Assembly: GCF_016887565.1 (NCBI RefSeq)
Contig: NZ_CP069396.1
Coordinates: forward strand, 13,064,001 to 13,128,000
DNA length: 64,000 bases
Reading direction: 5' to 3'
Source of the DNA: Archangium violaceum
GTDB lineage: Bacteria > Myxococcota > Myxococcia > Myxococcales > Myxococcaceae
How positions within the stretch are numbered: the stretch's first letter is position 1; each line of letters starts with the position of its first letter. The translations under genes were made by a program, and so were the position numbers. Shown here piece after piece: positions 51,436 to 60,204 of the stretch. Below the pieces are notes generated by a model that saw nothing but the letters and a program-made list of their open reading frames with translations, was not told the DNA's origin and did not search any database.

Positions 51436-53082
51436 TCAGAAGAAGATCATGCGAAAGAAGGTGCTCGCCATCCGGCGCCCGTGCAGCGCGAAGTTGGACT
51501 CCGTACCAGACAGGATCTCGTAGTGGTAGCTCTGCCCTGCTGGGCCAGTGATATCAACGCCCCGCTCGTTCCAGGACAGCTTCGGAAACAATCTCTGCAG
51601 GCGTGCCTCGACCCAACGGCCTCGAGCCTGTCTCTCCAGCAGGTTCGCGCGATGCTCCAACCCGCGAGCCCGCATCCGGTCGATGGCGGCGCGCTCCGGA
51701 CCCGTCAGCTCTCCCAAAGACCACTTCGCCGCCGCTTCCTTCACGGCTGCCTGCAACTCGTCACCGAGCCGGTCCTCCGCCGCAATGTCGTTGAGGCCCT
51801 TCCCGCGTGGGAGGTGCCACCGCTCCCCGTTGCCGAGGACCACCTGCTTGTTGCCGCCGCGGTGCTGAATGGCCACGGTGCCTGAGTGCCCTCCAGCAGC
51901 TCCGCCGACGCCACTCTTCGCAAGGACGTTGATGGCCACCGGCGCCTGCGGAGACGTGAGGACGACGAGCGCGCGGCTCTCCACCACCACCACCTCCACC
52001 GCTGCGGCCTCCTCCATGGCCACCGCCACCGAGCCCTCCATGCCCTGGGCCGCCCACTGCGCCTGCACCTGGTTGAACCTCGGCAGCGAGCGCACGTGCG
52101 TGGCCACCTCGCCGAGTGTCCGCCCGCTGAGGGTAGCCACCGCGAGAATGAGAGCTCGAGCCGCGTCCGTCCCAATCACCCGGCCGAAGGCCTCACCCGC
52201 CTCGCGCAGCTCCTCGAACGTGGTGGCCTCGTGCGCCCGGTGCGCCATGCTTGCCCATCCGTCCATGAGGCCCCACATGGCGTCCAGGCCCAACCAGGCC
52301 AGCAGCACCACGGAGAGAGCGGCCGCCACGGCCTTCGTGCTCGGCTCTGGTAGTAGCCAGAGCGCCAGGTACAGGCCCGCGGCCCACACCAGCGAGGAGA
52401 GCAGCGCCTGCGGGCTGAGTTCGCGACTCAGGGCCGCCCGCGTCTCATCGAGCACCGTGCCGAAAGCCAGGGCCAGAGCCAGGGTGCGCCTGTCGTCCGT
52501 GCGCAGGTAGGGCCCGTCCGTGAAGAGGCCCAGGCAGTCACCCCCTCCGCGTTGCTCGCACCAGCGCAGGTACTTCTCTTTCAGCGCCGCCTCGGCCTCG
52601 GGTACGAGCGGCCCCTTGTCGTTGAGCGGCACCAGGGTGAGGACCCGGTCGCGATACACCTCGGCGAGCAGTTCCTCCTCGGGCATCGCCTGGAGCAGTC
52701 CCTGGGCTGTCTCCTGGGGCGTCCCCTGCACCTGAAAGTGGTGGCCGAGCTGCGCCACCGCGCGCTGGTACTCCTCCGGGGTGAGCGCCACCACTCGCGT
52801 CTTCCCTCGCGCCTCGAGGAGGTTCGCGTAGACGACCACCACCGGCTGCAAATCCCTCGGCGTCGAGCGCGCCTCGCTCCCCGCTTCCGGATCCCTTGAG
52901 CGGCCGTCCCCTGCCACTCGGCTTGCCATGGGCGCCTGTGTCGCGCATGCGGCATGGAGGAAGAGGACGATGAGGGAGAGGGCGCCTGCCGACGCCCACC
53001 GGGGCGAGCCTCGCGAGCTCCGCCGCGCCTCGAACTGCGTACCACCCTCCCCCGCCCCAGGACTCCGGTGCTCCTCTGCCAT
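51436..53082 (-). CDS. SitA-like lipoprotein polymorphic toxin
   Basis: 548 residues from ATG 53082 (a longer frame from 53160 is less likely). Long basic n-region, then signal GALSLIVLFLHAAC (lipobox HAAC, Cys about 46). Residues about 75-260 are a conserved-looking soluble domain ('VVVVYANLLEARGKTRVVALTPEEYQRAVAQLG'), followed by a hydrophobic pair (LLSSLVWAAGLYLALWLLP, AALSVVLLAWLGLDAM) and a C-terminal toxin: RARGLEHRANLLERQARGRW then GVDITGPAGQSYHYEIL, a D-x(n)-ExL pattern typical of restriction-like Tox-REase domains. The layout (lipoprotein, hydrophobic hinge, C-terminal toxin, downstream immunity gene) matches Myxococcus SitA toxins delivered by outer-membrane exchange. Family name is from memory of the layout. 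Confidence 0.6.
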   Translation of the reverse strand: MAEEHRSPGAGEGGTQFEARRSSRGSPRWASAGALSLIVLFLHAACATQAPMASRVAGDGRSRDPEAGSEARSTPRDLQPVVVVYANLLEARGKTRVVALTPEEYQRAVAQLGHHFQVQGTPQETAQGLLQAMPEEELLAEVYRDRVLTLVPLNDKGPLVPEAEAALKEKYLRWCEQRGGGDCLGLFTDGPYLRTDDRRTLALALAFGTVLDETRAALSRELSPQALLSSLVWAAGLYLALWLLPEPSTKAVAAALSVVLLAWLGLDAMWGLMDGWASMAHRAHEATTFEELREAGEAFGRVIGTDAARALILAVATLSGRTLGEVATHVRSLPRFNQVQAQWAAQGMEGSVAVAMEEAAAVEVVVVESRALVVLTSPQAPVAINVLAKSGVGGAAGGHSGTVAIQHRGGNKQVVLGNGERWHLPRGKGLNDIAAEDRLGDELQAAVKEAAAKWSLGELTGPERAAIDRMRARGLEHRANLLERQARGRWVEARLQRLFPKLSWNERGVDITGPAGQSYHYEILSGTESNFALHGRRMASTFFRMIFF

Positions 53083-53215
53083 GACGCTGCCCTTTCCCTC
53101 AGGTGCAACAGCCCTGAAGGATAGGACGCGTGGAAGCCAATCAGTCAGCCGCTTCATCACCGCTATGTGTTGAGTCCCTCGTCGACTGCTCGGGCGCGCG
53201 GCCCCGCCGCTCGGT

Positions 53216-53263
53216 GCAAGTGAGCGCCCCTCCGCGCTGGGTTCACGGGCGGGAAGACGGGGA
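53216..53263. repeat. 48-bp direct repeat, right copy
   Basis: Exact copy of 50686-50733. Here it is preceded by no coding homolog of the DKNYY gene and is followed six bases later by a REP-like hairpin. Confidence 0.95.
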
Positions 53264-53268
53264 TACTT

Positions 53269-53303
53269 ACCCTCACCCCGTCCCTCTCCCAGAGGGAGAG
53301 GGG
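53269..53303. repeat. REP-like hairpin element, copy 1
   Basis: ACCCTCACCCCG followed by the hairpin CCTCTCCC-aga-GGGAGAGG. Lies 20 bp past the 3' end of the gene at 53324 and may terminate it. Two more copies are at 60467-60500 and 61842-61875. Confidence 0.8.
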
Positions 53304-53323
53304 TTGTTGTTGCTCAGCGTTGT

Positions 53324-54571
53324 TTAGAAGGGATCCTCCAGCGGTCCTGGCATCACCCAGAGCGCCTCGGGCTCCTCGTAGCCCCCCTCGAATGAGTCCA
53401 GGATGGGCTCCCAGCGATCCCAGAACGTCGCCCAGCCGTACTCCGTCGGCGGCGCCGTGAGCACGTTGCCGTCTCGTTCCGGTCGGTCGTACGCGTACTC
53501 CGCCAGCGTCCACTCCAGCGTTCCGAAGTGCACCACCAGCATCGGCGTCATCGCTCGCATCACCTCGGGGCGTGACACCTCGTCCCCGTGCTCCGTTGCC
53601 GGCGTGAACGCCAGCTGCACCGCGTCGTGCTGCTCCCGCCATGCCAGGTAGTTGTTCGCCACCGCGATGAGGGCCTCGCGCTCGCCGGGCTCGGACGTGA
53701 GCCGCGCCCGCTCGTAGAGAGCGAACGCCGCCACCACCAGACTCCGCCCGTCCATCCCCGGGAAGAGCGTGTCGAAGGCGAAGGGCCTCGGCGTGTCGTG
53801 CACGTGGGCCAGTGCGTAGCCGTAGGCGAGCCGCGTCTCCTCTGGCCTCGCGCCAGGCAACTGGAAGTCCGCCAGCACGCGCTCGGGTGTCACCGCTCCG
53901 GCTGTCTGCCGCCAGTCGAGGTACGCATTCGCCGCGCCCCCGATGTCCGCGAAGATGGCCACGTTGCCCTCGTGCAGGGTGCGCTCCAGCGTGCGCACCA
54001 CGGCCTCCGCCTTGTCGAGGGGATGCACTCCCGGCGCGCTCCAGTACAGCGAGGCGAGTCGTGACGCGGTGGTCAGCAGGGTTCGCGCATCCGCCAGGGC
54101 CTGGCCATTCATCCCCGTGGTGAGCGCGCCGAGTGCCGTGGCCGCGTCCGTGGGCAGGCCCTGGAGCACGAGCTCCAGCGAGAGCTGCTCCACGGAGAGG
54201 CGAAGGATGCCCGTGAGTCCCAACCGGTCGAGCGCCCCGGCCACCGACAGCGACGGCTGTCCCCGGGCCGCGTCGAGCAGGTGCCGCGCCATGGCCGCGT
54301 TGAGCATGCCCTTGCCGGCCTCGTGCGAGGCGTGGGGCGCGAAGCCGAACCAGTTGGGGCGGACGCTGCTCGTGCCTCCGGGTTGCAGGCCCGGGTCGAG
54401 CAACGCCTGGAAGGCGTAGGCGAGCTGGATGTAGCCCGTGGTGATGCGGTGGTTGTCCTCCAGCGGCGTGGGGCTCTCGTCGGCGCGTGCTGGCGGAGGC
54501 ACCAGCACGGAGAGCAGGAGGATGGAGAGGACGAGCGCGCGGGGGGAGGCGTGCGAGGAACCTTCGGCCAC
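53324..54571 (-). CDS. Secreted protein of unknown function
   Basis: 415 residues from a GTG at 54571 (GGGAG upstream). Signal peptide (LVLSILLLSVLVPPPARADE), then a helical protein (HLLDAARGQPSLSVAGALDRLGL, LALYERARL-like repeats, 'YANNYLAWREQHDAV'). No cofactor or catalytic motif seen. Conserved family not recognised; a surface or periplasmic role is likely. Ends just before the REP-like hairpin. Confidence 0.7.
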   Translation of the reverse strand: MAEGSSHASPRALVLSILLLSVLVPPPARADESPTPLEDNHRITTGYIQLAYAFQALLDPGLQPGGTSSVRPNWFGFAPHASHEAGKGMLNAAMARHLLDAARGQPSLSVAGALDRLGLTGILRLSVEQLSLELVLQGLPTDAATALGALTTGMNGQALADARTLLTTASRLASLYWSAPGVHPLDKAEAVVRTLERTLHEGNVAIFADIGGAANAYLDWRQTAGAVTPERVLADFQLPGARPEETRLAYGYALAHVHDTPRPFAFDTLFPGMDGRSLVVAAFALYERARLTSEPGEREALIAVANNYLAWREQHDAVQLAFTPATEHGDEVSRPEVMRAMTPMLVVHFGTLEWTLAEYAYDRPERDGNVLTAPPTEYGWATFWDRWEPILDSFEGGYEEPEALWVMPGPLEDPF

Positions 54572-54684
54572 GAGGGTGCTCCCGATGTCGATTCAGGGGA
54601 GTCGAGGGTAGTCATCGCGAGGAGCACTCCAAGCCCACCCCGGGCCGCTGCGTTCCCCTGGATGTTCAGGGGACGACTGTCTGT

Positions 54685-56043
54685 CTATGGAGGCCCGGAG
54701 CCCGCCGAGGCCCCCGCACCACCCGGGAGCACGCCGCCGAGCTTCGCCTTCAACGTGCTCAGCCCCTGGTTGCCCGCCTCGAGCGCCTTGTCCATCACTC
54801 CCCCGGCCTCGCGCACCACGTCCTCGCTCTTCACCGCGGCCAGTCCGTGCACCACCCGGTCCATCCACGCGACGGGCGCGTACACCTGCCGGGCCCGCTC
54901 CTCGCCCAGCAAGGTGACCAGGATCTCCTCCATCCCGCCTGCCCTCGCCACCAGCGCGCGCACCAGGATGAGCGCCGCGCGGTGCTGCCGGAAGATGGGC
55001 AGGCTCTTTCCGTGCTGGCGCAGCTCCTCCGCGCTGGTCTGGAGCTCCTGACGCGTCGGCTCGTCCAGGTACGGGCTGCGTGCCAGCTTGTCGAGGTTCA
55101 CCGCGGCCTCCGCGTAGTTCTCGCGGCGGTAGTGCACGAAGGCCCAACCCCACCACGTCAGCTCGTTCTCGATGCCGAGCTTCTCCAGCGACTTCAGCCC
55201 CCGCTCCACGTCGTCCGCCGCCGGCTCGTCGCGCTTCAGCTGCATCCGGTTCCACGCGCGCAGGAAGTAGCCCGCCGCCAGCAGGCCCTCGCGCGTCCGC
55301 TCCGGAGTCGCTCCCCTCTGGCTCAGCTGGCCCAGCAGGCGCAGGTCCACCTCCGGCAGCGCCTCCACCTCGGTCACGTAGGCGGTGAGCTCCTCCTCGG
55401 AGGCGTAGTGGTAGCGCCCCTGCATGAAGGACAGGCCGCGGCCCGCCCGGGACACCGTGCGCAGGAGGGCTGGCCACTCGGGCCGTGGCGTGGCGCGGGA
55501 GAACTCGTAGAGCGTCAGGTCCGTCATCGGCAGCCGGTTGCCCTGGTCCGCCGTGTCCAGCATCACCAGCAACAGCCCCTCGAACAGGTGCTCCATGCCG
55601 TTGTCGTAACCGGGGAACAGCGGCTCGGGCGCCGTCTGCTTCGCGAGCTCCAGCTTCGTCCACAGCAGCGGGTAGTCGTCCTCGTCGTGCTCCCGCAGCG
55701 TCTGCTTCGCCCGGTAGAAGGCGATGGCCAGCTTCAGGTACGTCGCCGCCGCCTGGCGCGTCTCCTCCTGGGTGAGCTCCCGCTGTGGCAGCTTCTGCGT
55801 CTCCAGCACCATCTCCCAGAGCGCCGTCACCGCCTCGGGCTGCTCCGCCGTGCCATATGCCCTCAGCGTCAGCTTGAGCGCGCGGTAGGGCACCAGCGTG
55901 TTCGAGTCCCGAATCTGTTTCTCGATCTTCGCCCGCTCCTCCGCGGCACGCTCGGCGTCCGTCTTGTGGCAGCCCCCGCACGCCGTGAGCAGCGCCAGCA
56001 TCAGCGCGGCCAGCCGGGAGGCTCCTCGGGAAGGCGACCTCAC
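54685..56043 (-). CDS. Helical-repeat lipoprotein
   Basis: 452 residues from the GTG at 56043, which overlaps the TGA of the upstream 72-residue gene (GTGA). Short signal (SRLAALMLALLTACGGC, lipobox LTAC), then an alpha-helical solenoid (AFYRAKQTLREHDEDDYPLLWTKLELAKQ, 'GRGLSFMQGRYHYASEEELTAYV', 'WWGWAFVHYRRENYAEAAVNLDKLA'), TPR-like. The C-terminal tail is Gly-rich. The frame upstream of 56043 to 56397 is not part of the protein. Function unknown. Confidence 0.7.
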   Translation of the reverse strand: MRSPSRGASRLAALMLALLTACGGCHKTDAERAAEERAKIEKQIRDSNTLVPYRALKLTLRAYGTAEQPEAVTALWEMVLETQKLPQRELTQEETRQAAATYLKLAIAFYRAKQTLREHDEDDYPLLWTKLELAKQTAPEPLFPGYDNGMEHLFEGLLLVMLDTADQGNRLPMTDLTLYEFSRATPRPEWPALLRTVSRAGRGLSFMQGRYHYASEEELTAYVTEVEALPEVDLRLLGQLSQRGATPERTREGLLAAGYFLRAWNRMQLKRDEPAADDVERGLKSLEKLGIENELTWWGWAFVHYRRENYAEAAVNLDKLARSPYLDEPTRQELQTSAEELRQHGKSLPIFRQHRAALILVRALVARAGGMEEILVTLLGEERARQVYAPVAWMDRVVHGLAAVKSEDVVREAGGVMDKALEAGNQGLSTLKAKLGGVLPGGAGASAGSGPP

Positions 56044-56258
56044 TTCGCCTCCACGCCCGCGTGATCGTGGACGCTCGGGGCTCGCGCCGTCTTCTTCCCG
56101 CGCGTCTCGTCCCAGATGTGGTTCAACGTGTCGGACAGGATGACGAGGGCCCGGTGGGCGATGCGGTTCTCGTCGGAGCTCTCCTTCTCGCCGAGGCCGT
56201 CGAGGCTTCCGTCCGCCAGTCTTTGCACTTCGCTCAGGACCCGGTCCTTGCTCGCCAA
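56040..56258 (-). CDS. Small protein coupled to a lipoprotein gene
   Basis: 72 residues, TTG start at 56258 behind a strong GGAGGT (about seven bases). Acidic and helical (VLSEVQRLADGSLDGLGEKE, 'IAHRALVILSDTLNHIWDE'). Translationally coupled to the helical lipoprotein. Without the ribosome binding site and coupling, it would not be called. Function unknown. Confidence 0.6.
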   Translation of the reverse strand: MASKDRVLSEVQRLADGSLDGLGEKESSDENRIAHRALVILSDTLNHIWDETRGKKTARAPSVHDHAGVEAK

Positions 56259-56336
56259 TGCCTACCTCCAGGTAACTACTGTACGCGAAAGTGCATCCTT
56301 CCGCTTCTGGTGGACGGTGAGCGCCCGGGGTGGGCG

Positions 56337-57233
56337 TCAATGACAGACGCCCTGGCCCCGGTCCTCGAAGCCGCCCTCCGCGGAGAGGAACTCCCACGAG
56401 TAGGTGCCGTCCTCCAGGGTGAGCTTCAGCACCCCGAAGGTATCGGCCTGGCGCACCTCGCTGTTCGGCAGGGGATCGCCGAAGACGTAGGACTCCTTGC
56501 CTCCCGTTCCCACCACGAACTCCCGCAGGCCCCGCTCCGGATCCGCGCGACCGTCGGGAGTCTGCGGGGCGAAGCGCTCGTAGAAGTGGTCATGGCCCGA
56601 CAGCACCACGTCCGCTCCCGCCTCGTAGAGCGCGTCCCACATCTCCTTCACGCCCGGGTTGTCCCGCTCCCACCCCGAGCTGAAGAGCGGCCGGTGCCAG
56701 TAGGCCAGTGTGCACCGCGCCGGGTGCGCCTTCAGGTCCTCGCGCAGCCAGCGCTGCTGCTCGGCGCGCGCCTCCTCCGGAAGCTCGGTGTTGAGCACCA
56801 CCACGTGCCAGGTTCCCGCCTCGTAGCTGTAGTAGCCCTGGCCCGGCTTGCCCGCCGCCTCGCCGAAGTACTCGAAGTACGGGTGGGCCCGGGTCGTGTG
56901 GTACTCGTGGTTGCCCGGCGTCGGGCGCGTGCGCTGCTTGTGCCGCCCCCATGAAGGCGCGTAGCACTTCGCGTAGTCTTCCGCCGAGCCATCCGGATAG
57001 GCGTTGTCCCCCAGCGTGAACACCGTCCCGTCGATTCCATCCAGCAGCTTCGCCGTGGCCTCGTCCTGGTCCGACTCGCAGCTCGCGATGTCTCCGGCTC
57101 CCACCAGCACCGCCGGTGGCGGACGCACCTGCGCGGCGCCCCCTCCCGTCGAGACTCCCGCCGTCTGGCAGGCACCGAGTGACAACAGCAGGGCCGCGCT
57201 CCCCGCGCGGCGCAGAAGGTGGGGCAGGTTCAT
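56337..57233 (-). CDS. Lipoprotein calcineurin-like metallophosphoesterase
   Basis: 298 residues from ATG 57233. Signal and lipobox SLGAC. All motifs of the family are present: GAGDIAS (D-x-H position is DIAS here, with the loop GAGD), GDNAYPDG (GDxxY), GNHEY (GNHE), then 'LAYWHRPLFSSG' and GHDHFYER (GHxH). Likely a phosphodiesterase or purple-acid-type phosphatase at the envelope. The longer frame to 57266 has no added similarity. Divergent from the lipoprotein at 57304. Confidence 0.9.
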   Translation of the reverse strand: MNLPHLLRRAGSAALLLSLGACQTAGVSTGGGAAQVRPPPAVLVGAGDIASCESDQDEATAKLLDGIDGTVFTLGDNAYPDGSAEDYAKCYAPSWGRHKQRTRPTPGNHEYHTTRAHPYFEYFGEAAGKPGQGYYSYEAGTWHVVVLNTELPEEARAEQQRWLREDLKAHPARCTLAYWHRPLFSSGWERDNPGVKEMWDALYEAGADVVLSGHDHFYERFAPQTPDGRADPERGLREFVVGTGGKESYVFGDPLPNSEVRQADTFGVLKLTLEDGTYSWEFLSAEGGFEDRGQGVCH

Positions 57234-57303
57234 GGGATCCACTCCGGAGGGTTTCGAGCAATGCACTGCGAGGCACCGAACGGTAGCGTTGGGAGGAGCG
57301 GGG

Positions 57304-58065
57304 ATGTCACATCGCGCAAGGGCACTGCTCGGTCTCGTGCTGATGGGAACGATGATCTCGGGCTGCTGGGTGCTCGAGCCCGGCGTGGCGGTAGATCCCG
57401 GCTATTACCCCCAGGACGATGGCTCCCCGGACGAGGGGGCCTGTGCCTCCCGGCTGTCGCCCTCGGGCATCGTCCAGGCGGGCGGGGTGCCCATCGACTA
57501 CAGCGGGGGGAAGGTGACGGTGACGGCCGTGCACAAGATGGACGTGGACGCCATCGAGGACCGGTGTGTGGCCCGGCTCGAACTCACAGTGTCACTGGCC
57601 GAGGGGCAGTGTCCCCTGCGGCTCGTCTTCACGGGGAGGAACGGTGTCCAGGGAGGGCTCGCGGAAGCGCGGCTCACGGCGGACTCGGCGTGCCCGGGTT
57701 TCCTGGATGCGGTGGAGGGGGTCTACAGCGCTCCGGCGGGCTTCGCGCCGTGGAAGCCACTCGGGCCCCAGGAGGTCCCCGAGCGCATGGCCGAGCGGGT
57801 GTGCATGCGCACGGTGCGGGTGGGCTTTCCGGCGCGTCCCCTGCGCCTCTACCGCACGAGCCCCTCGCCCGCGGAGCTGACGGTGAACCTCGAGGGCCTG
57901 GAGTTGCGCGGAGACCTGCTCAGCACGGGAGACCCCGACGCGAAGTGCTTCGAGGCGTCGGCCTGCGGGCCCGGCCTGCACGACGGAGGCGATGGCTGGT
58001 GCGTCGAGGCGGGCAGCTGCTCCCCGGGCTACCGCCTGTCGCTGGAGGGAAGCTGCACGCCGTGA
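57304..58065 (+). CDS. Lipoprotein of unknown function
   Basis: 253 residues, start ATG 57304 behind GGGAGGAGC. Signal ALLGLVLMGTMISGC (lipobox ISGC). The body carries six or more Cys pairs (EGACASRL, EDRCVARLEL, EGQCPLRL, 'DAKCFEASACGPGLHDGGDGWCVEAGSCSPGY') with a Cys-rich C-terminus of EGF-like look. Convergent with the gene at 58096. No family recognised. Confidence 0.75.
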   Translation: MSHRARALLGLVLMGTMISGCWVLEPGVAVDPGYYPQDDGSPDEGACASRLSPSGIVQAGGVPIDYSGGKVTVTAVHKMDVDAIEDRCVARLELTVSLAEGQCPLRLVFTGRNGVQGGLAEARLTADSACPGFLDAVEGVYSAPAGFAPWKPLGPQEVPERMAERVCMRTVRVGFPARPLRLYRTSPSPAELTVNLEGLELRGDLLSTGDPDAKCFEASACGPGLHDGGDGWCVEAGSCSPGYRLSLEGSCTP

Positions 58066-58095
58066 GGGAGCGGCCCTTCCGCTCCAGGGGACGGC

Positions 58096-58482
58096 TCAGC
58101 CCGGGAGGACGAGCTTCACGGACTCGGTGTGAACGTGACACTCGTCCTCGGTCACGGTGACCTGCTGCTGCACGGTGCGCTGGCCGTCGGCGCTCGTGGC
58201 TTTGATGACGAACTGGCCCGGCCGCTCGTACTCCGTCACCCACGTGTCGCAGGAGCCCTGCTGCGGGGCGCTACCGCCATTGCAGAGGGCCTGCTGCTCG
58301 GGGCCGCCGTCGCGCGTGAAGGTGACACGGGCGTCCCGCTGGGGATTGCCCTGGGCGTCCACCACCGTCACCTGCACCGAGGAGCGTGCCTCGAGGGTGC
58401 AGAAGTGCTCCTCCCCCAGGGAGGCACAGGCGGGAGCGAGGGTAGAGACGGCGAGCACCACGGCGATGGGGAAGAAGCGCAT
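58096..58482 (-). CDS. Lipoprotein with Ig/carboxypeptidase-regulatory-like domain
   Basis: 128 residues from ATG 58482. Signal VVLAVSTLAPACASL (lipobox APAC). The rest is one beta domain (SVQVTVVDAQGNPQRDARVTFTRDG, 'GQFVIKATSADGQRTVQQQVTVTEDECHVHTESVKLVL') of the CarboxypepD_reg/Ig-like kind, with a disulphide-like Cys pair. Convergent with the gene ending at 58065. Function unknown. Confidence 0.75.
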   Translation of the reverse strand: MRFFPIAVVLAVSTLAPACASLGEEHFCTLEARSSVQVTVVDAQGNPQRDARVTFTRDGGPEQQALCNGGSAPQQGSCDTWVTEYERPGQFVIKATSADGQRTVQQQVTVTEDECHVHTESVKLVLPG

Positions 58483-58562
58483 GGGGAATCCTCGTGAGGA
58501 TGGGGAACAATCCTGATGCCGACCCTCTCGCAGTGGAAGAGGGTCTGTCCACGGCCCAAAGC

Positions 58563-59696
58563 TCATTCCTCGCGTTCCTCTGGCTTCAGGACGAACTGAC
58601 GTGGGCGGCGCAGGACATGGGCGCGGCCCTCGCGGACGAGCTCTCCTTCACAACGCACGGGCCGTGCTTTGAGATGTGCTTCGATGGCTGTCAGGTAGTC
58701 GTTGGCTTCCAATTCCAACCTCACCTTGCGGAGGCTGGCGTCAACCACCCCCGCGATGATGACGATGCCCGTGGTGGCTCCCTCCCCTCGTTCGAGCCGG
58801 ATGACGAGCCCCTCCAGCTCGAAGTCCTCGCGAGGGGCGCTCGCGCGGAAGACGCGCGCCGCTTCCCGGAGCACGGGGGCCACATCCGCCGAGAAGGAGA
58901 CGTGCCGCTCCTCCAATCCGGGGCGGCTGGGGGCCCCGGCCACGGTGACCTCGCACGTGCGTGCCCCACTTCGCGCGACGAGCCCGGCGAGTGCCTCGCA
59001 CAGGTTGGCGCTGACACCCGATGCCACCTCCTGGTGGAAGGGCTGGAAGGTCGCACCGGAAGCCGCGCGGATGGCGGCGCGATGTGCGCTCGCGAGCGAA
59101 GTGGCCAGCGTGGAGATGACCCGGCGCTCGAAGGGCTCATCCGCCTCGGAGAGAAGAGTTGCCTGATGGGCCAGCGTCGGTGGCACTGGAGAGCGCACCG
59201 TGACCACGTAGCTTCCCCTTGCTGGAGGCGCGAGCTGGACGGTGGTGAGGTATTCGAGTGCCCGTGTGGGCTTGCGAGTGGAGAAGACCGGGCGGGGCCC
59301 AACCGTCGCGCACGCCGCGGCGAGCAACAACTCCCTCACGTTTTCGTAGATGTGCACCCCGTGCTCGACGGTGACCGGGTGTTGCTCGAAGGTGTGACCC
59401 AGGAAGCGGAAGCGGACGGTGTCGGCTGTCGTTGCCGCTACGTCTTCGAGGATCTCCGAGCGTGGACGTGCCTCGACCGCTTCCAGAGACGAGACGACCT
59501 CCGCCATCCGTGACACGTAGTCGCCTGGCGTGGGGTCCAGGGGCAGGAGGAGCTCCAGCTCCTCTCCTCCCCGCTTCGCCAGCCAGAGGGAGGCACGCTC
59601 GCCCAGACGCTCGGTTTCCCGCCATCCCCGGCTCCGCAGATAGGCGGCCAGCTCCAATGGACGCAGGGCCATCAAGGATTCCGTATCGGGTTTCAT
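58563..59696 (-). CDS. Unknown protein formerly coupled to a DUF4365 gene
   Basis: 377 residues from ATG 59696. No family recognised. Alpha/beta with segments 'LELAAYLRSRGWRETERLGERASLWLA', LLPLDPTPGDYVSRMAEVV, 'VHIYENVRELLLAAACATVG', ending in an Arg-rich tail. Soluble, no signal. Its start overlaps the stop of the decayed DUF4365 gene (ATGA at 59693-59696), showing it was the second gene of an operon. It is intact although its partner is not. Confidence 0.65.
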   Translation of the reverse strand: MKPDTESLMALRPLELAAYLRSRGWRETERLGERASLWLAKRGGEELELLLPLDPTPGDYVSRMAEVVSSLEAVEARPRSEILEDVAATTADTVRFRFLGHTFEQHPVTVEHGVHIYENVRELLLAAACATVGPRPVFSTRKPTRALEYLTTVQLAPPARGSYVVTVRSPVPPTLAHQATLLSEADEPFERRVISTLATSLASAHRAAIRAASGATFQPFHQEVASGVSANLCEALAGLVARSGARTCEVTVAGAPSRPGLEERHVSFSADVAPVLREAARVFRASAPREDFELEGLVIRLERGEGATTGIVIIAGVVDASLRKVRLELEANDYLTAIEAHLKARPVRCEGELVREGRAHVLRRPRQFVLKPEEREE

Positions 59697-59964
59697 GGTG
59701 CCTCTCCCCGGTCGATGCGCTCCATCATCATGTGGAGTGCCTCTGGACTCAGCACCTGATGGCGAGGGAGCACGACCGTGACGGTTCCGGTATTGGAGGT
59801 CGGGGCCTGCGGCGCAACACTTCAGTGCCTCGCGCGGCGATGCCCCAGTCCACGCTGTCATCATCGACCTCGGGCCTGTACAGCGTGAAACCAGCCACCG
59901 TGGTGACAGCGCGGAGGTACGCCTCGCCAAACTTCTCCTTGCGCTGGTTGATGTCCATCCCCAT
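59693..59964 (-). pseudogene. Decayed DUF4365 gene with internal deletion
   Basis: Opens MGMDINQRKEKFGEAYLRAV and runs TTVAGFTLYRPEVDDDSVDWG, the conserved N-terminus of DUF4365 (Vsr/PD-(D/E)XK-like nuclease fold). After about 50 codons the frame changes. The other frame picks up TVVLPRHQVLSPEALHMMME and RIDRGEAP, the family's C-terminus, and ends in the ATGA shared with the next gene. About 80 codons of the core, with the predicted catalytic residues, are missing. Confidence 0.7.
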
Positions 59965-60204
59965 CCCCTACCCCTTCCATCCGATCCACCGAACCCGAGA
60001 GGTGGACTGTAGGGGGCTTTCCTGGCCAACTCAAGCGGTCAGGTGAGGCCGTGGGTGGATAGGGCCCAGGGTGCTCTGCTCGCCTCCTTCGGGACATCGG
60101 GAATTTCCTCTACCTCACTCCCGGAAGCCCGCCCGGCTGCTCCGCCGTCGAGCGCTGGACGTGTGCGCACGCTTTCCTCTGTCCGTGGGCCTGGGAACCG
60201 TAAG

